A stretch of DNA of 64,000 nt from Ferrimonas sediminicola. GTDB taxonomy: Bacteria; Pseudomonadota; Gammaproteobacteria; Enterobacterales; Shewanellaceae. A program made the position numbers and the translations under genes. The notes below the pieces were generated by a model that was not told where the DNA came from, searched no databases, and saw nothing but the letters and a program-made list of their open reading frames with translations. Location of the stretch: positions 27,415 through 91,414 of the forward strand of contig NZ_SWCI01000012.1 of the NCBI RefSeq assembly GCF_005116715.1. The letters are read 5' to 3'. Positions 17,150 through 25,551 of this stretch are shown piece by piece (position 1 is the first letter of the stretch; every line of letters begins with the position of its first letter).

Positions 17150-18298
17150 ATGTTTCCAAGAACCCTGTTTGACAGTGACCATCAACTGTTTCGCGACAGC
17201 GTCCGCCGCTTCCTGGAGGCGGAGGTGCTGCCCTTCCACGCCCAGTGGGAGAAGGAGGGCTGCGTCGACCGCAGCCTGTGGCTCAAGGCGGGGGAACAGG
17301 GGTTTCTCTGTCCAACCCTGCCTGAGGCCTATGGCGGGGTGGGGGTGGATTTTCGCTACAACGTCATCATCAACGAGGAGATCGCCCGGATGGGGGCGTC
17401 TGGACTGGGCTGGGGGCTGCACTCGGACATCGCCGTGCCCTACCTCCTCCACTATGGCAGTGAGGCCCAGAAGCGGCGGCTGTTGCCCGGTTGCATCAGC
17501 GGCGAGTTGGTGACCGCCATCGCCATGACTGAGCCGGGCACCGGCTCGGACCTGCAGGGGATCCGCACTCGTGCCGAGCGTGTTGGCGACGGCTGGCTGC
17601 TCAGTGGCGCCAAGACCTTCATCACCAATGGTCAGCACGCCGACCTGGTGATCGTAGTGGCCCGCACCGATCCCGGTGCCGGCTCCCGGGGCTTCAGCCT
17701 GTTCCTGGTGGAGGCGGGAATGGCCGGGTTCAGCCGCGGCAGCAATCTGGAGAAGATCGGCATGAAGGCCCAGGACACCTCGGAGCTGTTCTTCGACAGT
17801 GTGCGCCTGCCCTCCGACGCCCTGCTGGGGGAGGAGGGGGCCGGTTTCGCCTACCTGATGCGGGAGCTACCCCAGGAGCGGCTGTCGGTGGCCAGCAACG
17901 CGGTGGCCAATGCCGAGTCGATCCTGGCGCAGACGGTCGCCTACGTGTCTGAACGACGCGCCTTCGGCAAGCCCATCGCCGCCCTGCAGAACACCCAGTT
18001 CAAATTGGCGGAGTGCCGCACCAAGCTGGATGCGGCCCGGGTGTTTACCGACCGCTGCATCGAACTGCACCTGGAGGGCAGGTTGGATGCGGCCATGGCT
18101 GCCGAGGTGAAGCTGCTCACCACTGAGCTTCAGGGTGAGGTGCTGGATGAGTGCCTGCAGTTGCACGGCGGCTATGGCTACATGTGGGAGTACCCGGTGG
18201 CCCGGGCCTGGGCCGATGCCAGGGTACAGCGGATCTACGCCGGCACCAGTGAGGTGATGAAACTGATCATCGCCCGCAAGATGCTGGAGCAGCAATGA
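17150..18298 (+). CDS. Acyl-CoA dehydrogenase, long-chain (LCAD)-like
   Basis: 382 residues. FAD enzyme making the first double bond in beta-oxidation. The FAD/substrate segments ITAIAMTEPGTGSDL and WLLSGAKTFITNG are intact, and the C-terminal half closely follows the LCAD pattern: LMRELPQERL, RRAFGKPIAALQNTQ and LQLHGGYGYMWEYPVARAWAD. At the position of the usual catalytic Glu (IYEGT) there is Ala-364 (IYAGTSEVMK), as in LCAD and isovaleryl-CoA dehydrogenases, whose base comes from another helix. I cannot fix the base with certainty. AGGAG precedes the ATG. The stop overlaps the next start, so the two proteins are probably made together. Confidence 0.9.
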   Translation: MFPRTLFDSDHQLFRDSVRRFLEAEVLPFHAQWEKEGCVDRSLWLKAGEQGFLCPTLPEAYGGVGVDFRYNVIINEEIARMGASGLGWGLHSDIAVPYLLHYGSEAQKRRLLPGCISGELVTAIAMTEPGTGSDLQGIRTRAERVGDGWLLSGAKTFITNGQHADLVIVVARTDPGAGSRGFSLFLVEAGMAGFSRGSNLEKIGMKAQDTSELFFDSVRLPSDALLGEEGAGFAYLMRELPQERLSVASNAVANAESILAQTVAYVSERRAFGKPIAALQNTQFKLAECRTKLDAARVFTDRCIELHLEGRLDAAMAAEVKLLTTELQGEVLDECLQLHGGYGYMWEYPVARAWADARVQRIYAGTSEVMKLIIARKMLEQQ

Positions 18299-19467
18299 GC
18301 CCCGAAGCCAGTGGCCCCCTGACCGGCCTCAAGGTGCTGGATTTCTCCACCCTGTTGCCGGGGCCCTTCGCCAGCCAGCTGCTGGCGGACATGGGGGCCG
18401 AGGTGATCCGCATCGAGTCCCCCTCCAGGCCGGATCTGCTCAGGCAACTGAGCCCCAGGGTGGGCGGGGAGTCGGCGGCGCACCTTAGCCTCAACCGCAA
18501 CAAGCGCAGCCTGGCGCTGGATCTCAAGGCGCCGGAGGCCAGGGCGGTGGTGCGGCGGCTGGTGGCGGAGCACGACATCCTGCTGGAGCAGTTCCGTCCC
18601 GGGGTGATGGCCCGCCTGGGGCTGGATTACCCCAGTCTCAGTGAGTGTAACCCGGCGCTGATCTACTGCTCCCTCACCGGCTATGGCCAAAGCGGGCCCC
18701 TGGCCAGCCGGGCCGGGCACGACATCAACTACCTGGCGTTGTCGGGACTGGCCAGCTACAGCGGCCGCAGGGAGCCGGTGCTCGGCGGTACCCAACTGGC
18801 GGATCTGGCCGGAGGCTCCCAGCAGGCGGTGATCGCCATCCTGGCGGCGCTGTTTGAGCGCCAGCGCAGCGGCCGGGGTCAGCATCTGGATGTCGCCATG
18901 GCCGAGGGGGCCCTGGCCCTCAACGCCCTGGCCGCGGCGGCGGTGGGAGCGGGGGCGCCGGTCCCCGGACCGGGCACTGAGGTGCTGAACGGAGGCGGCG
19001 TCTACGACTATTACGCCACCGCCGATGATCGTTACCTGGCGGTGGGGGCCCTGGAGCCCCAGTTTGCCCTGGCCTTTTTCCGGGCCATCGGCCGGCCCAA
19101 ATGGGCATCGCAGGCATCGGCCACTGCAGGTCAGCAGGCCCGGCTGAAGGGGGAGATTGCCGAAGTGATCGCCGGTCAGACGCTGGCGTATTGGCAGCAG
19201 GTATTCGCCCCCCTGGACTGCTGCGTCGAGCCGGTACTGACCCTGGATGAGGCCATGGCTCATCCCCAGTTCGTCGAGCGCGGCATGGTGAGGCAGGTCG
19301 ATCATCAGGGGCAGAAACTGACTCAGCTGGCCTGCCCGCTGAACCGGGAGCAGCAAATCCGTCCGGGCGCGGCCCTGGGCGAGGATAGCCTGGCGGTGCT
19401 CAGGGAGCTGGGCTTCGGCGAGGAGGAGGTTGCCGATCTGGCCCGCCTCGGGGTGATCGCCGGTTAG
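18295..19467 (+). CDS. CoA-transferase III family protein, probable alpha-methylacyl-CoA racemase
   Basis: 390 residues. The N-terminus has the family fold signature LKVLDFSTLLPGPFASQLLA and ADMGAEVIRIE. Two catalytic residues of alpha-methylacyl-CoA racemase seem to be present: His-142 in AGHDINYLALSG and Asp-170 in QLADLAGGSQQA, at the same spacing as the His/Asp pair of the Mycobacterium enzyme. That would make it a racemase converting (2R)- to (2S)-2-methylacyl-CoA rather than a formyl- or carnitine-CoA transferase, which use a catalytic Asp elsewhere. It overlaps the dehydrogenase gene by four bases, and that dehydrogenase would use the (2S) product. Family sure; racemase role likely. 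Confidence 0.82.
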   Translation: MSPEASGPLTGLKVLDFSTLLPGPFASQLLADMGAEVIRIESPSRPDLLRQLSPRVGGESAAHLSLNRNKRSLALDLKAPEARAVVRRLVAEHDILLEQFRPGVMARLGLDYPSLSECNPALIYCSLTGYGQSGPLASRAGHDINYLALSGLASYSGRREPVLGGTQLADLAGGSQQAVIAILAALFERQRSGRGQHLDVAMAEGALALNALAAAAVGAGAPVPGPGTEVLNGGGVYDYYATADDRYLAVGALEPQFALAFFRAIGRPKWASQASATAGQQARLKGEIAEVIAGQTLAYWQQVFAPLDCCVEPVLTLDEAMAHPQFVERGMVRQVDHQGQKLTQLACPLNREQQIRPGAALGEDSLAVLRELGFGEEEVADLARLGVIAG

Positions 19468-19491
19468 GGCAGGCCCCCTTGAGCCGCAACG

Positions 19492-19518
19492 AGAGAGGGC
19501 GCCTGAGGCGCCCTCTCT
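19492..19518. terminator. Convergent hairpin between racemase-like and Nudix genes
   Basis: AGAGAGGGCGCC and GGCGCCCTCTCT pair perfectly around a TGA loop. There is no clear T run on either side, but the position between two convergent genes suggests a shared terminator. Confidence 0.6.
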
Positions 19519-19528
19519 GCTGTCTGGG

Positions 19529-20062
19529 TTAAGCGACCCGTTCCCGGTTTGCCTCCAGCCGGGCTGCCAGGTACTCCAGCAGCCAGGTTTCCCGCTGGAT
19601 CGACAGGCCTGCCTTGGGGCTGGCGGCCATGGTCTTGTGGTTGTGGGCGATGGCGTCGTGGATGTTCACCCACAGCGGGCGCATGCCGTTCTGCCGCTCG
19701 TAGTGCTCCAGCAGGGTGTCGCCCAGCTCGCGATCGGCGCGGCACCGATAGCAGTAGGAGTGCATCCGCTGGTTGTCGGCGTCCTCCTTGTACCATGGGC
19801 GCAGCTCTTCATAGAGCCCGAGTTCCTCAAGGATGGCCAGGTTGGTGGCGCCGGTCTCCTCGGCCACCTCGCGCAGCAGCGCCTGCTCCAGACTCTCTCC
19901 CGGATCCACCCCGCCACCGGGCAGGCTGTAGTCCTCGTAGCGCTGGGTGTAGAGCAGCAGAATCTGTTCGCCGTCGAGGATGGCGGCCCGCACCGCCTGG
20001 CGCAGGGTCTCGCTGCCCTGGGGGATGGCGTCAGGATGGGTGGTGCTGTTCAAGCGCTGCAT
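19529..20062 (-). CDS. Nudix hydrolase
   Basis: 177 residues. The Nudix box is complete as GGGVDPGESLEQALLREVAEETGA, here given by its ends GGGVDPGE and REVAEETGA, with the metal-binding Glu residues in place. The enzyme would cleave a nucleoside diphosphate linked to another group; the substrate is unknown. The second half contains ERQNGMRPLWVNIHDAIAHN and a C-terminal helix LLEYLAARLEANRERVA. The frame is open from a TTG at 20083, but ATG at 20062 has GGAGA eight bases upstream and is preferred. It is transcribed leftward, behind the terminator of the flagellar export operon, so it probably has its own promoter. Confidence 0.85.
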   Translation of the reverse strand: MQRLNSTTHPDAIPQGSETLRQAVRAAILDGEQILLLYTQRYEDYSLPGGGVDPGESLEQALLREVAEETGATNLAILEELGLYEELRPWYKEDADNQRMHSYCYRCRADRELGDTLLEHYERQNGMRPLWVNIHDAIAHNHKTMAASPKAGLSIQRETWLLEYLAARLEANRERVA

Positions 20063-20113
20063 CTGGGGGTCTCCGGCAATCAAAGCGGGTCATTGTACGC
20101 AAAGGGGCTGGGG

Positions 20114-20152
20114 GAGAAAAGGGCCCCGCAGCCGGATGCTCTGCGGGGCCCA
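20114..20152 (-). terminator. Terminator of the fliM-flhA operon
   Basis: On the minus strand a stem GGGCCCCGCAG with CTGCGGGGCCC (11 pairs, nine-base loop) is followed by TTTTCTC. It lies just beyond the flhA stop codon. Confidence 0.8.
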
Positions 20153-20182
20153 AAAGCCACTCCCTGGCGTGGAGAAGCAAGA

Positions 20183-22267
20183 TCAGGGGGTGAGCTGGGC
20201 GGCGATCTCCAGTTCGCGGGTTTCCGGGACCTCGTTGTAGGAGAGCACGTTGAGGCCGCGGGCGAAGGCCAGGGCGTAGCGGCCCAGCAGCGGTCGCAAT
20301 TGAGGTGCCACCAGCAGCAGCGGCGGCAGGCCCTGCTGGCGGGCGGCGGCCAGGTGCTCCGGCATCGCCTGCTGCAGCTTCGCCAGCAGTTGCGGATCCA
20401 CCGGGAAGGAGTCCAGAGCCACCTGGCCACCCTGTTGCGCCTGGTTGAGGGCGGTGAGCAGCTGCTGTTCGATCTCGGGGGCCAGGGTGATGACGCTGAG
20501 CTTGTCGCTGTCGCCGGCGATCTGGTGCACCAGGTTGTGCTTGAGGGCGCAGCGCACATCGGCAGCCAGCAGCACCGGGTCCTTGGTGGTCTCGCTGCTC
20601 TCGAGCAGGGTGGTGGCGACGGTGCGGATATCCTTCAGGGAGACCTGTTCCCGCAGCAGCAGTCGGAAGGTTTTCAGCTGCTGTACCGGGGTCAGGGCGG
20701 TGGACAGCGCCTCCGACAGCTTGGGGGCGACCAGGGCCAGTCGCTCCCCCAGGGCGGCAATGTCATCGTGCTGCAGCATATTGGGTAGGGCTTCGCGCAG
20801 CAGCTTGCTGACGTGGGTGGCGATGATGGTGGCGTGATCCACCACCGAGTACCCCAGATTCAGCGCCTTGGCCTTGTCGGCGCCGTCGATCCAGATGGCG
20901 TCCATCTGATAGGCGGGATCCTTGGTGATGATCCCCTCGATGTTGCCGTAGACCGGCCCGCTCTGGATCGCCAGCAGCCGTTCGGGCTGCAGCTCCTCCT
21001 GGGCCAGGGGGGTGCCCAGGATGGCGATCTGGTAGCCGTTGGGCGGAAGGGAGAGGTTATCTCGCACTCTCACCTCGGGCAGCAGGAATCCGGCCTGCTC
21101 CGACAGGGTACGGCGGATGCCGGTGAGGCGCTTGATCAGCTCGGCCCCCTGGCTGCGGTCCACCAGGTGGACCAGGCGATAGCCCACCCCCAGTTCGATG
21201 ATGTCGGTGTGCGGCAGCGCCTCCCAACTGGGCTGGGCGGGCTCGTTGATCAGCTCCTGCGCCTTCTCCTCTACCTCCTCCAGAGGAGAGGCGGGTGCCA
21301 ACTGTCCCTGGCGCAGGGCGACGAAGCCGATGACTCCGGCGAAGGAGAGGAACACCAGGGCCGGCATGCCGGGCACCAGGCCCAGGATCGCCATCACCCC
21401 GGCGGCGGTGCCCAGCACCTTGGGGTTGGCCAGCAACTGACGGGAGAGCTGCTTGGGCATCTCCTCGGCGTCGGAGACCCGGGTCACCACGATGGCGGCG
21501 GCGGTGGCCAGCAGCAATGACGGGATCTGGGCCACCAGGCCGTCACCTATGGTCAGCAGGGCGTAGGTCTTGAACGCCTCGGCGGCGCCGAGATCGTACA
21601 TGAACACGCCGATGCAGATGCCGCCAATGATGTTGATCGCCAGGATCAGGATGCCGGCGATGGCGTCCCCCCGGACAAACTTGGAGGCACCGTCCATCGC
21701 CCCGTAGAAGTCCGCTTCCCGGGCCACCTCCTGGCGCCGTTTCCTGGCCTGATCCTGGGTCAGGGTGCCGGCGTTGAGATCGGCGTCGATGGCCATCTGC
21801 TTGCCGGGCAGGGCATCGAGGGTGAAGCGGGCCGAGACCTCGGAGATGCGCTCGCCGCCCTTGGTGATCACCACGAAGTTGATGATCATCAGGATCAGGA
21901 ACACCACCGCGCCCACCACGTAGTTGCCGCCAATCACCACCTCACCGAACGCCTGGATCACCTTACCGGCGGCGTCGCCGCCCTGGTGGCCCTCGATCAG
22001 CACCACCCGGGTCGAGGCGACGTTCAGGGTCAGCCGCATCAGGGTGGCCAGCAGCAGCAGGGTGGGGAAAACGGAGAACTCCAGGGGCCGGCGAATGGAC
22101 ACGGACACCAGCAGCACCAGGATAGCCAGGATAATGTTGAAGGTGAACAGGATATCCAGCAGCCAGGGTGGCAATGGCAGAATCACCATGGCCAGGATAG
22201 CCAGCAGCATCACCGGGATGCCCATAAAGCCTTTGTTGTCAGTCAGTGCCTGTAGCAGCCGTGTCAT
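20183..22267 (-). CDS. flhA: Flagellar type III export protein FlhA (lateral system)
   Basis: 694 residues, full length. FlhA is the large export-gate ring: about eight transmembrane segments in the first half (beginning VMLLAILAMVILPLPPWLLD) and a cytoplasmic domain that binds chaperone-substrate complexes. The family motif is clear as ISEVSARFTLDALPGKQMAI and DADLNAG. The cytoplasmic linker contains LVDRSQGAELIKRLTGIR and RVRDNLSLPPNGYQI. It is the last gene of the leftward fliM-N-P-Q-R-flhB-flhA operon, an order characteristic of lateral flagellar clusters, where flhA is not followed by flhF or flhG. A terminator lies downstream. Confidence 0.95.
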   Translation of the reverse strand: MTRLLQALTDNKGFMGIPVMLLAILAMVILPLPPWLLDILFTFNIILAILVLLVSVSIRRPLEFSVFPTLLLLATLMRLTLNVASTRVVLIEGHQGGDAAGKVIQAFGEVVIGGNYVVGAVVFLILMIINFVVITKGGERISEVSARFTLDALPGKQMAIDADLNAGTLTQDQARKRRQEVAREADFYGAMDGASKFVRGDAIAGILILAINIIGGICIGVFMYDLGAAEAFKTYALLTIGDGLVAQIPSLLLATAAAIVVTRVSDAEEMPKQLSRQLLANPKVLGTAAGVMAILGLVPGMPALVFLSFAGVIGFVALRQGQLAPASPLEEVEEKAQELINEPAQPSWEALPHTDIIELGVGYRLVHLVDRSQGAELIKRLTGIRRTLSEQAGFLLPEVRVRDNLSLPPNGYQIAILGTPLAQEELQPERLLAIQSGPVYGNIEGIITKDPAYQMDAIWIDGADKAKALNLGYSVVDHATIIATHVSKLLREALPNMLQHDDIAALGERLALVAPKLSEALSTALTPVQQLKTFRLLLREQVSLKDIRTVATTLLESSETTKDPVLLAADVRCALKHNLVHQIAGDSDKLSVITLAPEIEQQLLTALNQAQQGGQVALDSFPVDPQLLAKLQQAMPEHLAAARQQGLPPLLLVAPQLRPLLGRYALAFARGLNVLSYNEVPETRELEIAAQLTP

Positions 22268-22276
22268 CGGTTATCC

Positions 22277-23407
22277 TCAATCGTGACGCAGGTGTTGGGG
22301 AATATGAAACTGGGGCAGGGGCTCGGGGCGCCCCTGTGTGCCCTGCCTGAACGCCTTCAACTGCAGCACATAGCTGAGCACGTGGGCGATGGCGTGGTAG
22401 AGCTGGGACGGGATCTGCTGTTCCACCTGGGTGGAGTAGTAGATGGCCCGGGCCAGAGGCGGCGCGCTGACCACCTCCAGTTGGTATTTTGGTGCCAGTG
22501 ACCGCATGTACAGCGCCACCTCATCGACCCCCTTGGCCAGCACATAGGGGGCGTCGGCGCGCTCGGGGTCGTACTTCAGCGCCACCGCGTAGTGGCTGGG
22601 GTTGACCAGCAGCACATCGGCCTGGGGAAGCGCCACTTCCGCCCGGCCTCGGGCCATCTTCTGCTGCAGCTGGCGGATGCGCGATTTGACCTCGGGTTTG
22701 CCCTCCTGCTGCTTGTGCTCATCCTTAACCTCCTGCTTGCTCATCTTCAGCTTTCGTCGGTGGCTCCAGAGCTGATAGGGCAGGTCGATGAGGCCGACCA
22801 CCGCCACGGCCCCCGCCAGCCAGTAGAGGCCGGTGGTCAGCAGATCTGAGGCCCGCTCCAGAGCCAGGGGCAACGGCTGGCGGGCCAGGTGGGGCAGGGA
22901 GACCCAGACCTGGCGCAGGTAGAGCCCCATGGTGCCGGCAATCAACACCACCTTGAGGACTGACTTGCCCAGCTCCGCCAGGGCATTGAGAGAGACCAGC
23001 CTGCCGAAGCCGGCGATCAGGCTGATGCGGCTGAGCTTGAACCCGGCGTTGTTCAGGCTCAGCAGTGGCCCTCCCGGCAGGGAGGCCGCGGCGGCGGTGA
23101 GCAGGTAGAGCCCGGCCAGCAGGGGGACCAGGGCCTGAAGCAGCATCAGCAGTGCCAGCCCCAGATGCTGCTGCATCATCCCCGCCACCTCGAGATCCTC
23201 ACGGGTCAGCGACAGGTTGTCGGCGCTGACCCCCTGAATAAAGCTGGCCAGGTAGCCGCTGCCGCCGTCGAGCAGGGTGGCCGCCCCCAACAGCAGCACG
23301 GCGCTGGCAAAATCCTTGGAGCGAGCAACCTGGCCCTGCTCCCTGGCCTTCCTCAGGCGGCTGGCCGTGGGTTGTTCGGTTTTGTCGCCGCCCTGCTGAT
23401 TGCTCAT
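22277..23407 (-). CDS. flhB: Flagellar export substrate-specificity switch FlhB (lateral system)
   Basis: 376 residues. FlhB has four membrane helices and a cytoplasmic domain that cleaves itself to switch export from rod/hook to filament proteins. The N-terminus EQPTASRLRKAREQGQVARS is that of the family. The self-cleavage site is NPSH, with Asn-269 at the same number as in Salmonella; the usual Thr of NPTH is Ser here, which keeps the Asn-Pro bond that is cut. The cytoplasmic linker KEVKDEHKQQEGKPEVK-like region matches. The start overlaps the fliR stop by four bases, so the two are translationally coupled. Confidence 0.95.
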   Translation of the reverse strand: MSNQQGGDKTEQPTASRLRKAREQGQVARSKDFASAVLLLGAATLLDGGSGYLASFIQGVSADNLSLTREDLEVAGMMQQHLGLALLMLLQALVPLLAGLYLLTAAAASLPGGPLLSLNNAGFKLSRISLIAGFGRLVSLNALAELGKSVLKVVLIAGTMGLYLRQVWVSLPHLARQPLPLALERASDLLTTGLYWLAGAVAVVGLIDLPYQLWSHRRKLKMSKQEVKDEHKQQEGKPEVKSRIRQLQQKMARGRAEVALPQADVLLVNPSHYAVALKYDPERADAPYVLAKGVDEVALYMRSLAPKYQLEVVSAPPLARAIYYSTQVEQQIPSQLYHAIAHVLSYVLQLKAFRQGTQGRPEPLPQFHIPQHLRHD

Positions 23408-24183
23408 GGCGTTCCCCCGATGGCGTGCAGCATCGCCCGCAGGGCATCACTGGTGAGTTCGCTGTAGAGACTGGGCAGCCCGGTGAACACCAGCAGCAGG
23501 CACACCAGGCCCATCATCATCGACATGGGGAAACCCAGGGCAAAGATGTTGAAACTGGGGGCGGCCCGGCTGAGCACCCCGAAGGTGAGGTTGACCAGCA
23601 GCATGGCGGTGACGGCGGGAATGGCCAGGGTCAGGGCGGCGGCAAACATCCATCCCAGACGCTGGACCAGATGCTCCAGCGGCAGGTTCAGCACACCGCT
23701 GCCTACCGGCCACAGGGTGAAACTGTCCACCAGGATCCCCAGGGCCACCAGATGCCCCTCCAGCACCAGGAACATCAGGATGCCGTAGAGCATCAGCAGC
23801 TGGCTGATGATGGCCTGGCTCATGCCGTTCACCGGGTCGTTCATGACCGCCATGGAGAGGCCCATCTGCATCGACACCACCGACCCCAGCACCGTGAGGG
23901 CGTGCAGCAGCAGCAACAGCGGAAACGCCAGGATGATGCCGGTGAGGATCTGCTCGGCGGCCAGCAGCGCCGCGGTCAGGGAGGTGGCATCCACCTGGGG
24001 CGGCGCTGGCACCATGGGGGCCATCACCACCGACAGCACCAGGGCAAGCAGGATCTTGGCCCGCATCGGCAGGTGGGCGCTGGAGAACATCGGCAGCACG
24101 GTGAAGGCCCCCATCAGCCGGCAGAAGGGCCACCAGACGTGTCCCAGCAGGCTGCCCAGTTCGGCGCTGGTAAGGGTCAGCAT
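23404..24183 (-). CDS. fliR: Flagellar export apparatus protein FliR (lateral system)
   Basis: 259 residues with six predicted membrane helices, beginning with FCRLMGAFTVLPMFSSAHLPMR-like sequence (here WPFCRLMGAFTVLPMF) and continuing with MQMGLSMAVMNDPVNGMSQA, the best conserved family stretch. FliR joins FliP and FliQ in the helical export pore in the centre of the MS ring. It overlaps flhB by four bases and follows fliQ by three, within one operon. No fliO gene is present in the operon, as is common in lateral systems. Confidence 0.95.
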   Translation of the reverse strand: MLTLTSAELGSLLGHVWWPFCRLMGAFTVLPMFSSAHLPMRAKILLALVLSVVMAPMVPAPPQVDATSLTAALLAAEQILTGIILAFPLLLLLHALTVLGSVVSMQMGLSMAVMNDPVNGMSQAIISQLLMLYGILMFLVLEGHLVALGILVDSFTLWPVGSGVLNLPLEHLVQRLGWMFAAALTLAIPAVTAMLLVNLTFGVLSRAAPSFNIFALGFPMSMMMGLVCLLLVFTGLPSLYSELTSDALRAMLHAIGGTP

Positions 24184-24186
24184 GGC

Positions 24187-24456
24187 CTAGCCGATGAGGT
24201 AGGGAATGTCATGGAACAACCTCTGGAACAGGTCGATGAGCTGCCGCAGCAGCCAGTGGCCGGCGAACAGTACCATCAGCAGGGTCATGATCAGCTTCGG
24301 CAGGAAGCTCAGGGTCTGCTCGTTTACCTGGGTGGCCGCCTGGAACACGGCGATCAGGATCCCCAGCGCCAGGCCGGGCAGGATCAGCACCGCCACCATA
24401 TTCACCACCAGCAGTACGGCATCGGCAAACAGAGTACTGAGTACTTGGGTATCCAT
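24187..24456 (-). CDS. fliQ: Flagellar export apparatus protein FliQ (lateral system)
   Basis: 89 residues, the usual length. Two membrane helices (VLLVVNMVAVLILPGLALGI and LIMTLLMVLFAGHWLLRQL) flank the conserved cytoplasmic turn FQAATQVNEQTLSFLPKL. FliQ wraps around FliP5-FliR1 in the export gate. It sits between fliP and fliR with only a few bases on each side. Confidence 0.96.
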   Translation of the reverse strand: MDTQVLSTLFADAVLLVVNMVAVLILPGLALGILIAVFQAATQVNEQTLSFLPKLIMTLLMVLFAGHWLLRQLIDLFQRLFHDIPYLIG

Positions 24457-24460
24457 AGGG

Positions 24461-25195
24461 CTATCCGAAGCTGGCGGCCAGGGTGCCGACGGTCATGCTC
24501 CAGCCATCGGCCAGGACAAACACCATCAGCTTGAAGGGCAGGGAGATGATCAGCGGCGACAGCATCATCATCCCCATGGACATCAACACGCTGGCCACTA
24601 CCAGGTCGATGACCAGGAAGGGCAGGAACAGCAGGAAGCCGATCTGGAAGGCGGTCTTGAGCTCACTGAGCACGAAGGCGGGCATCAGGGTCAGAAACGG
24701 CACCTCATCCGGGGCCAGGTCCAGTGATTCGCCGGAGATGCGTATCATCTGCTCCAGATCGGACTCCCGGGTCTGGGCCAGCATGAAGCCGCGCAGGGGC
24801 ACCTCGGCCCGCCGGGCGGCCTCTACTATGCTGATCTCGCCGCCATCATAGGGCTTGACTGCGTCGGCGTAGATCTGCTCGCCCACTGGGCGCATGATGA
24901 ACAGGGTGAGAATCAGGGCGATCCCCAGCAACACCTTGTTGGGGGGGCTCTGCTGCAGCCCCAGCGCCTGGCGCAGCACCGCCAGTACCACGATGATGCG
25001 GGTGAAGCTGGTGGCCATCAGCAGCAGAGCCGGCAGCAGGCTGATGGCGGTCATCAGGGCCAGGATCTCCAGCTTGATGTTGACCGCCTGGGATTGATCG
25101 CCGTCGTCCAGGGTCAGCAGGGTCAGCCCCTCGGCGCCAACGGCGAAGGGCAATGCCAGCAGCAGCAGCGGCCAGAAGCGGCCCAACTTAGCCAT
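24461..25195 (-). CDS. fliP: Flagellar export apparatus protein FliP (lateral system)
   Basis: 244 residues. A cleavable signal-like N-terminus (LGRFWPLLLLALPFAVGAEG) is followed by the family core: SLLPALLLMATSFTRIIVVL, RQALGLQQSPPNKVLLGIAL, then AFQIGFLLFLPFLVIDLVVA and MGMMMLSPLIISLPFKLM. Five copies form the export pore. The frame extends twelve codons upstream, but ATG at 25195 gives the standard signal sequence and overlaps the end of fliN by eight bases. Confidence 0.95.
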   Translation of the reverse strand: MAKLGRFWPLLLLALPFAVGAEGLTLLTLDDGDQSQAVNIKLEILALMTAISLLPALLLMATSFTRIIVVLAVLRQALGLQQSPPNKVLLGIALILTLFIMRPVGEQIYADAVKPYDGGEISIVEAARRAEVPLRGFMLAQTRESDLEQMIRISGESLDLAPDEVPFLTLMPAFVLSELKTAFQIGFLLFLPFLVIDLVVASVLMSMGMMMLSPLIISLPFKLMVFVLADGWSMTVGTLAASFG

Positions 25196-25547
25196 CGATC
25201 CCGCCGGCCACCTTGGTGTTTTCCACTTCAAGCAACCGGACGCCGTAGCGGCCGTTGACCTCCACCACCTCTCCCCGGCCCAGCAGGGAACCGTTGACCC
25301 GCAGATCCAGGGGCTCCCCGACCATGCGGTCCAGGGTGATGACGTCCCCCTCGCCCAGGGTAGTCAGCTCACCGAGGGTCATCTCGGCGCTGGCCAGCTC
25401 CAGTGATACCTGTACCGGCAGCTGCTGAAAGAAGCCCATGTCCCGTTTTGGGCGGGACGGTGCGCTGGCCGATGGCGCCGATTCCGGCAGCTCCTCCTCC
25501 AGCAGATCATCCAGCAGCAGATCGTCGTCGAGCAGGTTGTCTTCAAC
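25188..25547 (-). CDS. fliN: Flagellar motor switch protein FliN (lateral system)
   Basis: 119 residues. After an acidic N-terminus (LLDDDLLLDDLLEEELPES) comes a single SpoA/SpoP domain: QVSLELASAEMTLGELTTLG, EGDVITLDRMVGEPLDLRVN and GRGEVVEVNGRYGVRLLEV. FliN forms the lower rim of the C ring with FliM. The frame overlaps fliM for over thirty codons, but a GTG at 25547 with GAGGAG seven bases upstream, four bases after the fliM stop, is the natural start. Confidence 0.93.
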   Translation of the reverse strand, partial: VEDNLLDDDLLLDDLLEEELPESAPSASAPSRPKRDMGFFQQLPVQVSLELASAEMTLGELTTLGEGDVITLDRMVGEPLDLRVNGSLLGRGEVVEVNGRYGVRLLEVENTKVAGGIDG

Positions 25548-25551
25548 CACG

